Shown here piece by piece: positions 27,510 through 43,805 of a DNA stretch of 64,000 bases (position 1 is the first letter of the stretch; the number at the start of each line of letters is the position of its first letter). The stretch comes from Panulirus ornatus (taxonomy: Eukaryota; Arthropoda; Malacostraca; Decapoda; Palinuridae): positions 5,489,685 through 5,553,684 of the forward strand of contig NC_092225.1 in the NCBI RefSeq assembly GCF_036320965.1. Direction: 5' to 3'. Below the pieces are notes generated by a model. The model searched no databases. It had not been told where the DNA came from and saw only the letters and a list, made by a program, of their open reading frames with translations. The position numbers and the translations under genes were made by a program.

Positions 27510-27540
27510 GCGCTACCTCGCAAACGCGGGAGACAGCGAG
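27510..27540 (+). promoter_or_regulatory. Conserved RTE 3' UTR hairpin (example)
   Basis: CGCTACCTCGC, loop AAAC, GCGGGAGACAGCG: two paired blocks (CTCGC with GCGGG, one wobble, and CGCT with AGCG) around a small internal loop. It sits just before the A-rich tail in every copy that keeps its 3' end, including decayed ones, and a related CGCTACCTCGC..ACGCGG block sits near the 3' end of the short non-autonomous elements. It probably serves as the RT's recognition structure on the RNA; this is inference. Confidence 0.5.
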
Positions 27541-27567
27541 AAAGCAAAAAAAAAAAGAAAAAAAAAG

Positions 27568-27570
<3 letters not shown>

Positions 27571-27647
<77 letters not shown>
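27571..27647. repeat. (TA)n array
   Basis: 77 bp after the A-rich tail of R12, followed by the duplicated unique segment. Confidence 0.97.
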
Positions 27648-27649
<2 letters not shown>

Positions 27650-29276
27650 TCATTACTATACATAAGAAGTTTGCTCAGGGATTATAAAAATTGGATTGAA
27701 TATTCTCAGATTTTGGATTTGCAAGTAAATCAGGTAGTTTCCAACTCATCAGAAGTTTGCTCAAGGGTTTCCAGGTTTAGGTGTTATTCTCATCTGGAAT
27801 GAAGCTGTTCGTGGGTGTAAACTTATTTTGTGTGTAGGCTTATTTTTTCAGTGAAAGTAGTGAAAGTCAGTGGATTAGAGTTTATTTTTTTATTATTATT
27901 CATTTTTGTAGAGATATATGAAATTGTAGTTTTCACATTTTATATCCATAATTGATGATCAGTTGATCCTGGGAATTTGCTCTTGTTTTTGATTTCAAGA
28001 ACTTTCATAGGAAAAGTTTAAGGTATCTTATTTAAGTCAATTAGAAGTTTGATTTTAAATGATCGTATATATCAGTATGATTGAATTGGATTTTTTTTGC
28101 CATAATCATCGATACTGTGTAATTTTATCCAGTTGACTGGATAACCTTGATTATGGCTGGGGAATAAGTTGCAGTGGACACACCTTTTTTCAAGGGCAAA
28201 AGAGCAGTACAATAAATATAGATTAGAGAAAGATGGCAGGTTTTTACTTGACATTCTCAATGTTTGTAAGAGTTTATGAGGATGTGTATTTTGTGAATAT
28301 TGCATTGATTTGTAGTAGTAGATCATCTAGCTTCAATCACCCATGGAAGCAGTATCGTGGGAGAAGTGAGGAACTGATAAGAATTATCCTCTTATTGCGC
28401 CTTTCCTAGTGATGGTTCAATTTTTGTGGCCACATTCATACTGCGGTCCCATTTTGTGGCCTTATAAATTCTCTCTTGTAACATATAGCCATTGCCATTT
28501 CTTGTTCTTTTTTTTCCCTTAATTTTCTTCACGTTTCCTCTATCATAGCGACATCTTTTACAAGGGATATCCTCGTTACTTTCTTAATCCTTTCTTATTC
28601 AGACAGTAGGAACAACTTCATTACTATGAGAACCAAATTCATTGAAAATTGTTCAGCACATTTAGAATATTGCTCTTAGACTCCATTCGAAATAATATGC
28701 AGAGGTTTTTGGGACTGAAGCGCTTGGAGATGTTTCTCGGGTCCCCGTACTTTGAATATAAGAAAAGGCATATTCAGTATATATACGTATAGGGACAGAG
28801 TAGTAGTGCATTTATACTTCAGAAGATTGAATTAGATATATACTTGATAAGAAGTAACTTTTGTACTGTAACTCTTTAAAAAAGAATACAGGATGTAGAG
28901 TTCTCCTACTTCCCTTTAGAGAAGGCAGAATTGATTCAGTTTAATCATACACCCAAAAGTCCACTAATGGCATCTAAGTTGAACTTATGGGAAAGGAATT
29001 TGAATTCATATGTAATATATCATTCAAGTAATTGTCACTGTGAATAATATCCATCAGAAACCACTAGTGAAAACAACTTACATGCTCTTGCTCTTTCTCC
29101 AGTTGTTGTATCTCTTAAGGGCCTTGTTGGTAACATTTGAGTGGCTGCCCCCAAAATATTCTCATCATGTGGCAATTAGTACTGTGATTTTACTTCATTT
29201 CATAATGATTATAGACAAGTTTAAGCAATTGACCTATAAAGAAAGAACATGGTTGTCAGACTTCAAGCATCAAGTG

Positions 29277-29280
<4 letters not shown>
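27648..29280. repeat. Duplicated 1.63 kb non-RTE segment, copy 1
   Basis: AT-rich sequence with no similarity to the RTE. It is nearly identical to 34,640-36,278: I count roughly 15 single-base or short indel differences, about 1 percent. I see no convincing gene; a plus-strand stretch from about 29,040 has a hydrophobic translation (LLLFLQLLYLLRALL) but runs into the AT array. Both copies are preceded by an RTE 3' tail and followed by an AT array. It may be intronic or intergenic host DNA. Confidence 0.85.

Positions 29281-29317
<37 letters not shown>
29281..29317. repeat. (AT)n array
   Basis: 37 bp between the unique segment and the truncated 5' end of R13. Confidence 0.95.
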
Positions 29318-29319
<2 letters not shown>

Positions 29320-32300
29320 CTCAGACTGGGGTGACTAAATGTGTGTGGATGTAACCAAGATGTGAAAAAAGGAGAGATAGGTAGTATGTTTGAGGAAAGG
29401 AAATTGGATGTTTTGGCTCTGAGTGAAACGAAGCTCAAGGGTAAAGGGGAAGAGTAGTTTGGGAATGTCTTGGGAGTAAAGTCAGGGGTTAGTGAGAGGA
29501 CAAGAGCAAGGGAAGGAGTATCAGTACTCCAGAAACAGGAGTTGTGGGAGTATATGATAGAATGTAAGAAAGTAAATTCTCGATTAATATGGGTAAAACT
29601 GAAAGTTGATGGAGAGAGATGGGTGATTATTGGTGCATATTCACCTGGGCATGAGAAGAAAGATCATGAGAGGCAAGTGTTTTGGGAGCAGCTGAATGAG
29701 TGTGTTAGTGGTTTTGATGCACGAGACCCGGTTATAGTGATGGGTGATTTGAATGCAAAGGTGAGTAATGTGGAGGTTGAGGGAATAATTGGTATACATG
29801 GTGTGTTGAGTGTTGTAAATGGAAATGGTGAAGAGCTTGTAGATTTATGTGCTGAAAAAGGACTGCTGATTGGGAATACCTGGTTTAAAAAGCGAGATAC
29901 ACATAAGTATACGTATGTAAGTAGGAGAGATGGCCAGAGAGCGTTATTGGATTACGTGTTAATTGACAGGCGCACGAAAGAGAGACTTTTGGATGTTAAT
30001 GTGCTGAGAGGTGCAACTGGAGGAATGTCTGATCATTATCTTGTGGAGGCTAAGGTGAAGATTTGTATGGGTTTTCAGAAAAGAAGAGTGAATGTTGGGG
30101 TTAGGAGGGTGGTGAGAGTAAGTGAGCTTGGGAAGGAGTCTTGTGTGAGGAAGTACCAGGAGAGACTGAGTACAGAATGGAAAAAGTTGAGAACAATGGA
30201 AGTAAGGGGAGTGGGGGAGGAATGGGATGTATTTAGGGAGCAGTGATGGATTGCGCAAAAGATGCTTGTGGCATAAGAGTGGGAGGTGGGTTGATTAGAA
30301 AGGGTAGTGAGTGGTGGGATGAAGAAGTAAGATTATTAGTGAAAGAGAAGAGAGAGGCATTTGGACGATTTTTGCAGGGAAAAAATGCAATTGAGTGGGA
30401 GAAGTATAAAAGAAAGAGACAGGAGGTCAAGAGAAAGGTGCAAGAGGTGAAAAAAAGGGCAAATGAGAGTTGAGGTGAGAGAGTATCATTAAATTTTAGG
30501 GAGAATAAAAAGATGTTCTGGAAGGAGGTAAATAAAGTGCGTAAGACAAGGGAGCAAATGGGAACTTCATTGAAGGGCGCAAATGGGGAGGTGATAACAA
30601 GTAGTGGTGATGTGAGAAGGAGATAGAGTGAGTATTTTGAAGGTTTGTTGAATGTGTTTGATGATAGAGTGGCAGATATAGGGTGTCTTGGTCGAGGTGG
30701 TGTGCAAAGTGAGAGGGTTAGGGAAAATGATTTGGTAAACAGAGAAGAGGAAGTTAAAGCTTTGCGGAAGATGAAAGCCGGCAAGGCAGCAGGTTTGTAT
30801 AATATTGCAGTGGAATTTATCAAAAAAGGGGGTGACTGTATTATTGACTGGTTGGTAAGGTTATTTAATGTATGTATGACTCATGGTGAGGTGCCTGAGC
30901 ATTGGCAGAATACGTGCATAGTGCCATTGTACAAAGGCAAAAGGGATAAGAGTGAGTGCTCAAATTACAGAGGTATAAGTTTGTTGAGTATTCCTGGTAA
31001 ATTATATGGGAGGGTATTGATTGAGAGGGTGAAGGCATGTACAGAACATCAGATTGGGGAACAGCAGGCTTTTTTCAGAAGTGGTAGAGGATGTGTGGAT
31101 CAGGTGTTTGCTCTGAAGAATGTATGTGAGAAATACTTAGAAAAGCAAATGGATTTGTATGTAGCATTTATGGATCTGGAGAAGGCATATGATAGAGTTG
31201 ATAGGGATGCTCTGTGGAAGGTTTTAAGAATATATGGTGTGGGAGGCAAGTTGTTGGAAGCAGTGAAAAGTTTTTATCGAGGATGTAAGGCATATGTACG
31301 TGTAGGAAGAGAGGAAAGTGATTGGTTCTCAGTGAATGTAGGTTTGCGGCATGGGTGTGTGATGTCTCCATGGTTGTTTAATTTGTTTATGGATGGGGTT
31401 GTTAGGGAGGTGAATGGAAAAGTTTTGGAAAGAGGGGCTAGGTGAAGTCTGTTGGGGATGAGAGAGCTTGGGAAGTGAGTCATTTGGTGTTCGCTGATGA
31501 TACAGCGCTGGTGGCTGATTCATGTGAGAAACTGCAGAAGCTGGTGACTGAGTTTAGTAAAGTGTGTGACAGAAGAAAGTTAAGAGTAAATGTGAATAAG
31601 AGCAATTTTATTAGGTACAGTAGGGTTGAGGGTCAAGTCAATTGGGAGGTAAGTTTGAATGGAGAAAAACTGGAGGAAGTAAAGTGTTTTAGATATCTGG
31701 GAGTGGATTTGGCAGCGGATGGAACCATGCAAGCGACAGTGGATCATAGGCTAGGGGAGGGGGCGAAAATTCTGGGGGCCTTGAAGAATGTGTGGAAGTC
31801 GAGAACATTATCTCGGAAAGCAAAAATGGGTATGTTTGAAGGAATAGTGCTTCAAACAATGTTGTATGGTTGCGAGGCGTGGGCTATGGATAGAGTTGTG
31901 CGCAGGAGGACTGATGTGCTGGAAATGAGATGTTTGCGGACAATGTGTGGTGTGAGGTGGTTTGATCAAGTAAGTAACGTAAGGCTAAGAGAGATGTGTG
32001 GAAATAAAAAGAACGTGGTTGAGAGAGCAGAAAAGGGTGTTTTGAAATGGTTTGGGCACATGGAGAGAATGAGTGAGGAAAGATTGACCAAGAGGATATA
32101 TGTGTCGGAGGTGGAGGGAACGAGGAGAAGAGGGAGATCAAATTGGAGGTGGAAAGATGGAGTGAAAAAGATTTTGTGTGATCACGGCCTGAACCTGCAG
32201 AATGGTGAAAGGAGGGCAAGGAATAGAGTGAATTGGAGCGATGTGGTATACCGGGGTTGACGCGCTGTCAGTGGATTGAATCAAGGCATGTGAAGCGTCT

Positions 32301-32447
32301 GGGGTAAACCATGGAAAGCTGTGTAGGTATGTATATTTGCGTGTGTGGACGTTTGTATATACATGTGTATGGGGGTGGGTTGGGCCATTTCTTTCGTCTG
32401 TTTCCTTGCGCTACCTCGCAAACGCGGGAGAGAGCAAAAAAAGAAAA

Positions 32448-32456
<9 letters not shown>
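29318..32456 (+). mobile_element. Nearly full-length RTE copy R13
   Basis: Starts at codon ~17 of the ORF (GGCTCAGACTGGGG). Early stops: TGT to TGA at about 29,331 and TGG to TAG near 29,455. The endonuclease is then open over 29,470-30,246 (YSPGHEKKDHERQVFWEQ, VIVMGDLNAKVSNVE, SDHYLVEAKVKICM). Further TGA and TAG stops lie near 30,471 and 30,623. The RT is open over 30,645-31,445 and, after a frame slip at about 31,440, over 31,442-32,260. QCGFRS is altered to QAFFRS. It has the short 3' UTR. Confidence 0.92.
29470..30246 (+). pseudogene. Endonuclease domain of R13
   Basis: The best preserved endonuclease stretch in the window (258 codons). The family's apurinic-type nuclease residues are visible: VMGDLNAK (Asp and Asn of the GDxN motif), YVLIDRR and the catalytic SDH in GGMSDHYLVEAK. 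The N-terminal SETKL Glu motif lies upstream behind a stop. Such nucleases nick target DNA to prime reverse transcription. Confidence 0.82.

Positions 32457-32510
<54 letters not shown>
32457..32510. repeat. (TA)n array
   Basis: 54 bp forming the tail of R13 and the 5' boundary of R14. Confidence 0.97.

Positions 32511-36278
<3,768 letters not shown>

Positions 36279-36356
<78 letters not shown>
36279..36356. repeat. (AT)n array
   Basis: 78 bp between the unique segment and R15. Confidence 0.96.
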
Positions 36357-36359
<3 letters not shown>

Positions 36360-36400
36360 TTTCCTCTCTTCCTACACGTACACATGCCTTACATCCTCGA
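36357..36400 (-). mobile_element. RTE sliver R15 at gap edge
   Basis: 44 bases of RT coding sequence (minus strand, [15 protein letters not shown]) between an AT array and the N run. Confidence 0.8.
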
Positions 36401-36500
36401 NNNNNNNNNNNNNNNNNNNNNNNNNNNNNNNNNNNNNNNNNNNNNNNNNNNNNNNNNNNNNNNNNNNNNNNNNNNNNNNNNNNNNNNNNNNNNNNNNNNN
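36401..36500. other. 100-N assembly gap
   Basis: Second placeholder of exactly 100 N. The flanks are different RTE positions: RT on the left, 3' UTR on the right. Confidence 0.99.
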
Positions 36501-37700
36501 CACACACGCAAATATACATACCTACACAGCTCTCCATGGTTTACCCCAGACGCTTCACATGCCCTGATTCAATCCACTGACAGCACGTCAACCTCGATGT
36601 ACCACATCGATCCAATTCACTCTATTCCTTGCCCTCCTTTCACCCTCCTGCATGTTCATGCCCCGATCACACAAAATCTTTTTCACTCCATCTTTCCACC
36701 TCCAATTTGGTCTCCCACTTCTCCTCGTTCCCTCCACCTCCGACACATATATCCTCTTGGTCAATGTTTCCTCACTCATTCTCTCCATGTGCACAAACTA
36801 TTTCAAAACACCCTCTTCTGCTCTCTCAACCATACTCTTTTTATCTCCACACATCTCTCTTACCCTTACTTTACTTACTCGATCAAACCACCTCACACCA
36901 CACATTGTCCTCAAACATCTCATTTCTAGCACATTCATCCTCCTGCGCACAACTCTATCCATAGCCCACGCCTCGCAAACATACAACATTGTTGGAACCA
37001 CTATTCCTTCAAACATACCCATTTTTGCTTTCCGAGATAATGTTCTCGACTTCCACACATTCTTCAAGGCTCCCAGGATTTTCGCCCCCTCCCACACCCG
37101 ATGATCCACTTCCGCTTCCATGGTTCCATCCGCTGCCAGATCCACTCGCAGATATCTAAAACACTTTACTTCCTCCAGTTTTTCTCCATTCAAACTTACC
37201 TCCCAATTGACTTGACCCTCAACCCTACTGTACCGAATAACCTTGCTCTTATTCACATTTACTCTTAACTTTCTTCTTTCACACACTTTACCAAACTCAG
37301 TCACCAGCTTCTGCAGTTTCTCACATGAATCAGCCGCCAGCGCTGTATCATCAGCGACCAACAACTGACTCACTTCCCAAGCTCTCTCATCCCCAACAGA
37401 CTTTATACTTGCCCCTCTTTCCAAAACTCTTGCATTCACCTCCCTAACAACCCCATCCATAAACAAATTAAACAACCATGGAGACATCACACCCCCTGCC
37501 GCAAACCTACATTCACTGAGAACCAATCACTTTCCTCTCTTCCTACACGTACACATGCCTTACATCTTCGATAAAAACTTTTCACTGCTTCTAACACCTT
37601 GCCTCCCACACCATATATTCTTAATACCTTCCACAGAGCATCTCTATCAACTCTGTCATATGCCTTCTCCAGATCCATAAATGCTACATACAAATCCATT
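36501..37700 (-). mobile_element. RTE copy R16
   Basis: Minus strand: part of the short 3' UTR from the gap edge, then the C-terminal block and RT back to the first catalytic block ([18 protein letters not shown]). A TGG-to-TAG change near 36,800 separates the C-terminal GHMER part, and a one-base loss near 37,490 shifts the frame before the QG..SP motif. The FADD block is changed to VADDTALAADS. The 5' side stops at an AT array. Confidence 0.9.
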
Positions 37701-38330
<630 letters not shown>

Positions 38331-38345
38331 TTTATATATATATAT

Positions 38346-41300
38346 AGTGGATCGGGGTTAAAGAATACTTCCCACGCATTCCCTGCTTGTCGTAGAAGGT
38401 GACGAAAGGGGACGTGAGCGGGAGGCTAGAAACCCTCTCCTCCTTTTTTTTTAACTTTCTAAAAGGGGAAACAGAAGAAAGAGTAATGCGGCAAGTGCTC
38501 ATCCTCCTCAAAGGCTCAGATTGGGGTGTTGAAAGTGTGTGGATGTAACCAAGATGAGATACAAAGAGAGATAGATAGTATTTTTGAGGATTGAACCTGT
38601 ATGTTATGGCTCTGAGTGAAACGAAGCTTAAGGAAAAGGGGGAAAAGTGGTTTGGGAATGTATTGGGAGTAAATTCAGGGGATAGTGAGAGGACAAGAGA
38701 AAAGGAAGGAGTAACACTTTTTCTGACGCCGGAGTCGTAGGAGTATGTGATAGATTGTAAAAAAAGTGAAATTTAGATTCATTTGGGTAAAATTGAAAGT
38801 GGATGGAGAGAGATGGGTGATTATTGGCGTCTATGCATTTGGTCATGAGAAGGAAGTTCATGAGAGGCAGGTGTTTTGGGAAGAGCTGTGTGAGTGCGTT
38901 AGCAGCTTTGATGCACTAGACCGGGTTATAGTGATGGGTGATTTGAATGGAAATGTGAATAATGTGGCAGATGAAGGTATTTTTTGGAGTACATGGGGAC
39001 TTCAGTGTTGTAAATGAAAATGATGAAGAGCTTGTAGATTTGTGTTATGAAAAAGGACTGGTGATTGGGAACACCTTGTTTAAAAAGAGAGATATACATA
39101 AGTATACGTATGTAAGTAGGAGAGATAGCCAGCGAGCGCTATTGAATAGCGTGTTATTAGACAGGCGCGAGAAAGAGAGAATTTTGGATGTTAATGTGCT
39201 GAGAGGTGTAATTGGAGGGATGTATGATCATTATCTTGTGGACGCGAAGGTGAAGATTTGTAGAGGTTTTCAGAAAGGAAGAGAAAATGTTGGGGTGAAA
39301 AGAGTTATGAGAGTGAGTGAACTTGGAAAGGAGACTTGTGAGAGGAAGTACCCGGAGAGATTACGTACAGGATGGAGAAAAGATTAGAGTGAATGATGTA
39401 AGTGGAGTGGGGAGGAATGGGATCCATTTAGGGAAGCAGTGATGGTTTGCGGAAAAGATACGTCTGGCATGAAAAAATGGGAGATGGGCAGATTACAAAG
39501 GGTAGTGAGTGATGGGATGAAGAAGTAAGTTTGCTTGTGAAAGAGAAGACAGGAGCGTTTGGACGATTTTTGCAGGGAAGTAGTGCGAATGACTGGGAGA
39601 TATATAAAAGAAAGAGGCAGGAGTTCAAGAAAAAGGTGCAAGAGGTGAAAAAGAAGGCTAATGAGAGTTGGGGTAAGAGAGTATCATTAAATATTAAGAA
39701 GAATAAAAAGATGCTTTGGAAGGAGGAAAATAGTGTGTAAGAAAAGGGGAACATAGGTGAAGGGGACAAATGGGGAAGTAATAACAAGTAGTGGTGAAGA
39801 GACAAGGAGATAGAGTAAGTATTTTAAAGGTCTCTTGAATGTATTTGATGATAGAGTGGCAGATATAGGTTATTTTGGTAGGTGTGGTGTGCAAAGTGAG
39901 AGGGTTAGGGAGAATGATTTGGTAAAGAGAGAATAGGTAGTGAAAGCTTTGTGGAAGATGAAAGCCGGCAAGGCGGCGGGTTTGGGTGGTGTTGCAGTGG
40001 AATATGTTAAAAAAGTGGAGGACTCTGATGTTGACTGGTTGGTAAGGATATTCACTGTATGCATGGATCATGTTGAAGTGACTAAGGATTAGCGCAATGC
40101 ATACATAGTGCCATTGTACAAAGGCAAAGGGGATAAAGGCGAATGTTCATATTACAGAGGTATAAGTTTGATGCGTATTCCTGGGAAATTATATGGGAGG
40201 GTATTGATTGAGAGGGCAAAGGCATGTACAGAGCACCATATTGGGAAAGAACAGTGTGGTTTCAGAAGTGAGAGAGGATGTGTGGAGAAGGTGTTTGATT
40301 TGAAGAATGTATGTGAAAAATGCTTGGAAAAAGAGATGGATCTGTATGTAGCATTTATGGATCTGGAGAAGGCATATGATAGAGTTGATAGGGATGTTCT
40401 GTGGAAGATATTAAGAGTATATGTTGTGGGAGGTAAGTTGCTTGAAGCTATGAAAAGTGTTTATCAAGGATGTAAGGCATGTGTACGAGTAGGAAGAGGG
40501 GAAAGTGATTGGTTCTCAGTGGATGTCGGTTTGCGGCAGGGATGTGTGATGTTTCCATGGTTGTTTAATTTGTTTATGGATGGGGTTGCCAGGGACGTGA
40601 ATGCAAGAGTTTTGGAGAGAGGGGCATGTATGCAGTCTATTGTGGATGAGAGGGCTTTTGGAATGAGTCAGTTGTTGTTCGCTGATGACACAGCACTGGT
40701 GGCTAATTCGCTTAAGAAACTGCAGAAGCTGGTGACTGAGTTTGGTAAAGTGTGTGAAAGAGTAAAGCTGAGTGTAAATGTGAATATGATCATGATTAAG
40801 AGGTTCAGTAGGATTGAAGGACAATTTAATTGGGAGGTGAGTTTGAATGGAAAAAACTTGAGGAAGTGAAGTGTTTTATACACCTGGGAGTGGATTTGGC
40901 AGCGGATGGAACCATGGAAGCGGAAGTGAATAACAGGGTTGGGGAGGAGGCGAAGGTACTATAAACGTTGAAGAATGTGTGGAAGGCGAGAATTCTATCT
41001 CTGAGAACAAAAATGGCTATGTTTGAAGGAATTGTTGTTCCAACAATGTTATATGGATGAGAGGCGTTGGCTATAGATAGGGTTCTTCAGAGGAGGGTGG
41101 ATATGTTGGAAATCAAATGTTTGAGGACAATCTGTGGTGTGAGGTGGTTTGATCAAGTAAGTAATGAAAGGGTAAGAGATAAGTGTGCTAATAAAAAAAG
41201 TGTGGTTGAGAGAGCAGAAGAGGGTGTTTTGAAATGGTTTGGTCAAATGGAGAGAGTGTGTGGGGAAAGATTGACAAAGAGGGTATATGTCTCAGAGGTG

Positions 41301-41612
41301 GTGGGAACGAGGAGAAGTGGGAGACCAAATTGGAGGTGAAAAGATGGAGTGAAAAAGAGATTGAGTGATCGGGGCCTAAACATACTGGAGGGTGAATGGT
41401 GTGCAAAAAATAGAGTAAATTGGAACGTTGTCGTGTACCGGGGTCGACGTGCTCTCAGTAGATAGACCCAGGGCATGTGAATCACCTGGGATAAACCATG
41501 GAAAGATTTGCGAGGCCTGGATGTGGAAAGGGAGCTGTGGTTTTGGTGCATTACATATGACAGCTAGAGACTGGGTGTGAACGAATGTGGCCTATGTTGT
41601 CTTTTCCTAGCG
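38346..41612 (+). mobile_element. Old nearly full-length RTE copy R17
   Basis: The 5' UTR starts at about 38,346 with a degraded terminal palindrome. The endonuclease is scattered over 38,766-39,387 (VIVMGDLNGNVNN, YDHYLVDAKVKICR), the linker over 39,400-40,070, and the RT is open over 40,108-40,869 ([46 protein letters not shown]). The C-terminal part is over 41,067-41,339. Clearly more diverged than the young copies. Long-type 3' UTR cut at TTCCTAGCG, where a telomere-like tract follows. Confidence 0.9.
40108..40869 (+). pseudogene. RT core of R17
   Basis: 254 codons covering RT from [15 protein letters not shown] to the start of the FRYLG block. The first Asp and the FADD pair are intact. 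It differs from the young copies at many residues (for example KVFDLKNVCEKCLEKEMD), showing this copy belongs to an older wave. A frame slip at 40,850 ends it. Confidence 0.8.
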
Positions 41613-41650
41613 ATAACCTAACCTAACTTAACCTTACCTAACCTAATCCA
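41613..41650. repeat. Interstitial telomere-like (CCTAA)n tract
   Basis: About 38 bp of degenerate CCTAA repeats (AACCTAACCTAACTTAACC, then TACCTAACCTAATCC). TTAGG is the usual arthropod telomere repeat. The tract sits exactly at the join between the cut 3' UTR of R17 and the rearranged start of R18. Confidence 0.7.
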
Positions 41651-43805
41651 ACACATTCGCCCTCCTTCAAACAACCCTCTCTATAGCCCATGCCTCGCAT
41701 TAGAAAGGGTAGCGAATGGTGGGATGAAAAAGTAAAGTTGTTACTGAAGGAGAAGAGGCGTTTGGTTGATTTTTGCACTGAAGGAGTGCAAATGACTGTA
41801 AGATATATAAAAGAAAGCGGAAGGAGGTCAAGAGAAAGGTGCAAGAGTTGAAAGAGACGGAAAATTAGAGTTGGGGTGAGCGACTATCATTAAATTTTAA
41901 GGAGAATAAAAAGATGTTTGGAAGTAGGTAAATAAAGTGCGTAAGACAAGAGAGCAAATGGGAATATCGGTGAAGGGTGCAAACGGGGAGGTAATAAGTA
42001 GTGATAATGTGAGACGGAGATGAAGTGAGTATTTTGAATGTTTGTTCAATGTGTTTGATGATGGAGTTGTTTTGGTCTGGGTGGTGTGCGAGGTGAGAGA
42101 ATCTGAGAGACTACTTTGGTAAGCAGAGAAGGTAGTGAAAGCCTTACGGAAGTGGAAAGCCTGCAAGGCGGCGGTTTTGGATAGTATTGCAGTGAAATTT
42201 ATCAAAAAAGTGATGACTATGTTGTTGATTGGTTGGAAAGGATATTCAATTTATGTATGAATCGTAGTGAAGTGCCTGAAAACTGGTGAAATGCATGCAT
42301 AGTGCCATTGTATGAAGGCAAAGGAGATAAATGTTAGTGTTCAAATTACAGAGGCATAAGTTTGATGAGTATTTCTAGGAAACTGTTTGGGAGGGTATTG
42401 ATTGAGAGGGTAAAGGCGTGTACAGAGCATCATATTGGGGAAGAGTAGAGTGGTTTCAGAAGTGGTACAGGATGTGTGGATCAGGTGTTTGCTTTGAAGT
42501 ATGTATGTGAGAAATGCTAGAAAAAAACAGATGGATTTGTATGAGGCATTTATGGATCTGGAGATGGCATATGATAGAGTTGACAGAAATGCTCTGTGGA
42601 AGGTATTATGAGTATATGGTGTGGGAGGTAAGTTGCTTGAAGTAGTGAAAAGTTTTTATCAAGGATGTATGGCATGTTTACGAGTAGGAAGAGAGGAAAG
42701 TGATTGGTTCCCAGTGAATATCGGTTTGCGGCAGCGGTGCGTGATGTCTCCATGGTTGTATAATTTCTTTATGGATGGCGTTGTTAGTGAGGTGAATGCA
42801 AGAGTTTTGGAGAGACAGGCAAGTATGCAGTCTGTTGTGCATGTGAGGGCTATGGAAGTGAGTCAGTTGTTGTTCGCTGATGATACAGCACTGATGGCTG
42901 ATTCTGTTGTGAAACTGCAGAAGTTGGTGCCTGAGTTTGGTAAAGTGTGTGAAAGAAGAAAGCCTAGAGTGAATGTGAATAAGAGCAAGATTGATAGGTT
43001 CAGAAGGATTGAGGGACAAGTTAATTGGGAGGTAAGTATGATTGGAGAAAAAGTGGAGGAAGAGAAGTGTTTTAGATATCTGTGAGTGGATTTAGCAGTA
43101 GATGGAATCAAGGAAGTGGAAGTGAGTCAAAGAGTGGGGGAGGGGGCGAAGGAAGGTATTAGGAGCGATGAAGAATGTGTGGAAGGCGAGAATTCTATCT
43201 TGGAGAACAAAAATAGGTATGTTTGAAGAAATAGTTGTTTCAACAATGCTATATGGTTGCGAGGCGTGGGCTGTTATGAGGGATGTGCGGAGGAGGGTGG
43301 ATGTGTTTGAAATTAAATGTTTGCGGACAATATATTGCGTGAGATGGTTTGATCGAGTAATTAATGGAAGGGTAAAAAAGATATGTTGTAATAAAAAGAG
43401 TGTAGTTGAGAGTGCAGAGGAGGATGTATTGAAATTGTTTGGTTACATGGAGAGAATGAGTGAGGAAAAATTGACCAAGAGGATATATGTCTCAGAGGTG
43501 GAGGGAACGAGAAGAGGGAGACCAAATTAGAGGTGGAAGGGTGGAGTGAAAACGAGTTTGAGCGATTGGGGCCTGAACATACTGGAGGATTAAAGGCGTG
43601 CAAGGAATAGAGTGAATTGGAAGGATGTGGTATACCGGGGTAGGCGTCTTGTCAGTGGATTGAATCACGGCATGTAAAGAGTCTGTGGTAAACCCTGGAA
43701 AGTTTTGTGGGACCTGGACGTGGAAAGGGAGCTGCGGTTTTGGTGCATTACACATGACAGCTGGAGACTGAGTGTGAACGGATGCTGCTGTCTTTCCCTA
43801 GCACT
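41651..43805 (+). mobile_element. Old rearranged RTE copy R18
   Basis: The first ~50 bases are a reversed piece of the C-terminal coding region (minus-strand sense); then the plus-strand body starts at ATTAGAAAGGGTAGCGAATGG. The body runs through linker, RT (42,621-43,085 with LLFADDTALMADS) and C-terminal block to a 3' UTR cut at CCTAGCACTACC. Many frameshifts (GLRQRCVMSP in place of QGC). R19 has the same unusual start. Confidence 0.85.

Larger units (their letters stand above)
24874..27570 (+). mobile_element. Mosaic RTE copy R12
   Basis: Starts at the gap in the endonuclease ([18 protein letters not shown]), with RRDGQKALLDYVLIDRR and SDHYLVEAK, then RT and the short 3' UTR. Stops: TAC to TAA at 25,251, TGG to TGA near 25,573, TGG to TAG near 25,725, and TAG at 26,279 inside the first catalytic block. 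Up to about 26,050 it shares private variants with R13 (LDNIAVEF, EDWQNTCIV). From about 26,365 it shares private variants with R14 ([32 protein letters not shown]). Confidence 0.9.

Noticed and set aside
41613..41650. A true telomere end
   Set aside because: Too short and degenerate and flanked by RTE sequence on both sides; treated as an interstitial tract.
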